Shown piece by piece: positions 5,655 through 6,172 of a stretch of DNA of 6,172 nucleotides. The DNA is taken from positions 1 to 6,172 of the forward strand of contig CADBPL010000066.1 in NCBI GenBank assembly GCA_902796535.1. Direction: 5' to 3'. The position numbers and the translations under genes are program-made. How positions within the stretch are numbered: the first letter of the stretch is position 1; every line of letters starts with the position of its first letter. The notes beneath the pieces were generated by a model. That model saw only the letters and a program-made list of their open reading frames with translations, was not told the origin of the DNA and searched no databases. Source of the stretch: Oscillospiraceae bacterium. Its GTDB lineage: Bacteria; Bacillota; Clostridia; Oscillospirales; Acutalibacteraceae.

Positions 5655-6172
5655 CCCCCAGCAGGCTGCTGTGCTGCATGAGCAGCATGGACACCGGCGG
5701 CGCGGAAACCTTTTTGATGAAGCAATACCGCGCGCTCGACCGGACGAACTATCAGATGGATTTTTGCGTAAACAAGTTCGAGCGCGGCTATTATGATGAT
5801 GAAATCGAAAGGCTGGGCGGCAAGATCTATCGCATTCCGCCCAAGTCACAGGATTTTTTCGGTTCCCTGAACGCCTTGACCAAAATCGTCAAAGACAACG
5901 GCTATGAGGCGGTGCTGGTTTCTTCCGTAAAGCCCGGCACGGCGCTGGAGCTGCTCGCCGCCAAACGCGGCGGCGCCACACGGCTCATTTACCGTTCCAG
6001 CAACACCTCGGTGGACGGCGGCCAAAAGCAAAAGCTGCTGCACGCCACCATCGGGCGGCTGGCGCACACGGTGCCGACGGTGAAAATCGCGCCCTCGGTC
6101 GAGGCGGCGGAATACTGCTTCGGCAAGGGCTGCGTTGAAAAAGGCAAGGCGCAATTGCTGCACAACGGCATC
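5651..6172 (+). CDS. Second GT-B glycosyltransferase (GT4-like), 3' end cut by window edge
   Basis: Its ATG overlaps the preceding stop as ATGA, with GAGG (5637-5640) as a ribosome binding site 10 bases upstream, so the two genes are translationally coupled. The frame is open for 174 codons to the right edge. The N-terminus carries the family opening: a beta strand SRLLCCMSS, then MDTGGAETFLMKQYRALD (13-30), the glycine-rich acceptor-side loop seen in EpsF/CapM-like GT4 enzymes. FERGYYDDEIERLGGKIYRIP follows. Further on come LIYRSSNTS, a Rossmann strand and loop, and KIAPSVEAAEYCFGK with QLLHNGI, the end of the N-terminal domain before the interdomain linker. About half of a normal 360-380 residue enzyme is visible; the donor-binding half lies outside. 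Likely works in the same glycan pathway as the upstream enzyme. Confidence 0.88.
   Translation, partial: MTPSRLLCCMSSMDTGGAETFLMKQYRALDRTNYQMDFCVNKFERGYYDDEIERLGGKIYRIPPKSQDFFGSLNALTKIVKDNGYEAVLVSSVKPGTALELLAAKRGGATRLIYRSSNTSVDGGQKQKLLHATIGRLAHTVPTVKIAPSVEAAEYCFGKGCVEKGKAQLLHNGI

Noticed and set aside
4968..5849. Minus-strand open frame opposite the two glycosyltransferases
   Set aside because: It spans the junction of two well-supported, overlapping plus-strand genes and has no family resemblance.

Overview
The window looks like a chromosomal segment of a moderately GC-rich member of the Bacillota (Clostridia-like). Three things point there. The Y-family polymerase is of the clostridial 'HCDLNNF' type. 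Two operator sites in its promoter fit the Bacillus-type LexA box (CGAACRNRYGTTYG). Ribosome binding sites and promoters follow Gram-positive sigma-A consensus. No phage, insertion sequence, CRISPR, tRNA or rRNA signal was seen.

Layout, left to right. (1) The C-terminal 180 residues of a SanA/ElyC-type DUF218 envelope protein run in from the left edge. (2) A compact two-way terminator lies between it and a convergent dinB-type DNA polymerase IV gene on the minus strand. (3) dinB is fired from a well-formed promoter (TTTACA-17-TATGAT, minus strand) carrying two LexA-like boxes, one in the -35/-10 spacer and one over the transcription start, so it should be SOS-controlled. (4) Divergent from dinB is a long plus-strand gene of 789 codons that fuses a 12-helix APC-superfamily amino-acid permease to two extra transmembrane helices, a short signalling helix and a complete HD-GYP domain. 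Its promoter (TTGAAA-17-TATGAT) is overlapped by a perfect 10+3+10 palindrome that looks like an operator. (5) A terminator closes that gene and is followed at once by an exact sigma-A consensus promoter (TTGACA-17-TATAAT) driving a glycosyltransferase operon. Two GT-B (GT4-like) genes overlap by ATGA, and the second runs off the right edge.

How the parts may work together. The left part is envelope upkeep plus SOS translesion synthesis. The right part is probably the start of a cell-surface or exopolysaccharide locus. The permease/HD-GYP fusion is the most unusual item: it has the shape of a transporter turned receptor (or a transporter with a built-in signalling output) that would couple an amino-acid-like solute to hydrolysis of cyclic di-GMP or a related nucleotide. 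Its position next to polysaccharide genes fits the usual c-di-GMP theme, but the terminator and strong separate promoter show that the two units are transcribed independently. Function and ligand are inferences; the domain content and control sites are read directly from the sequence.
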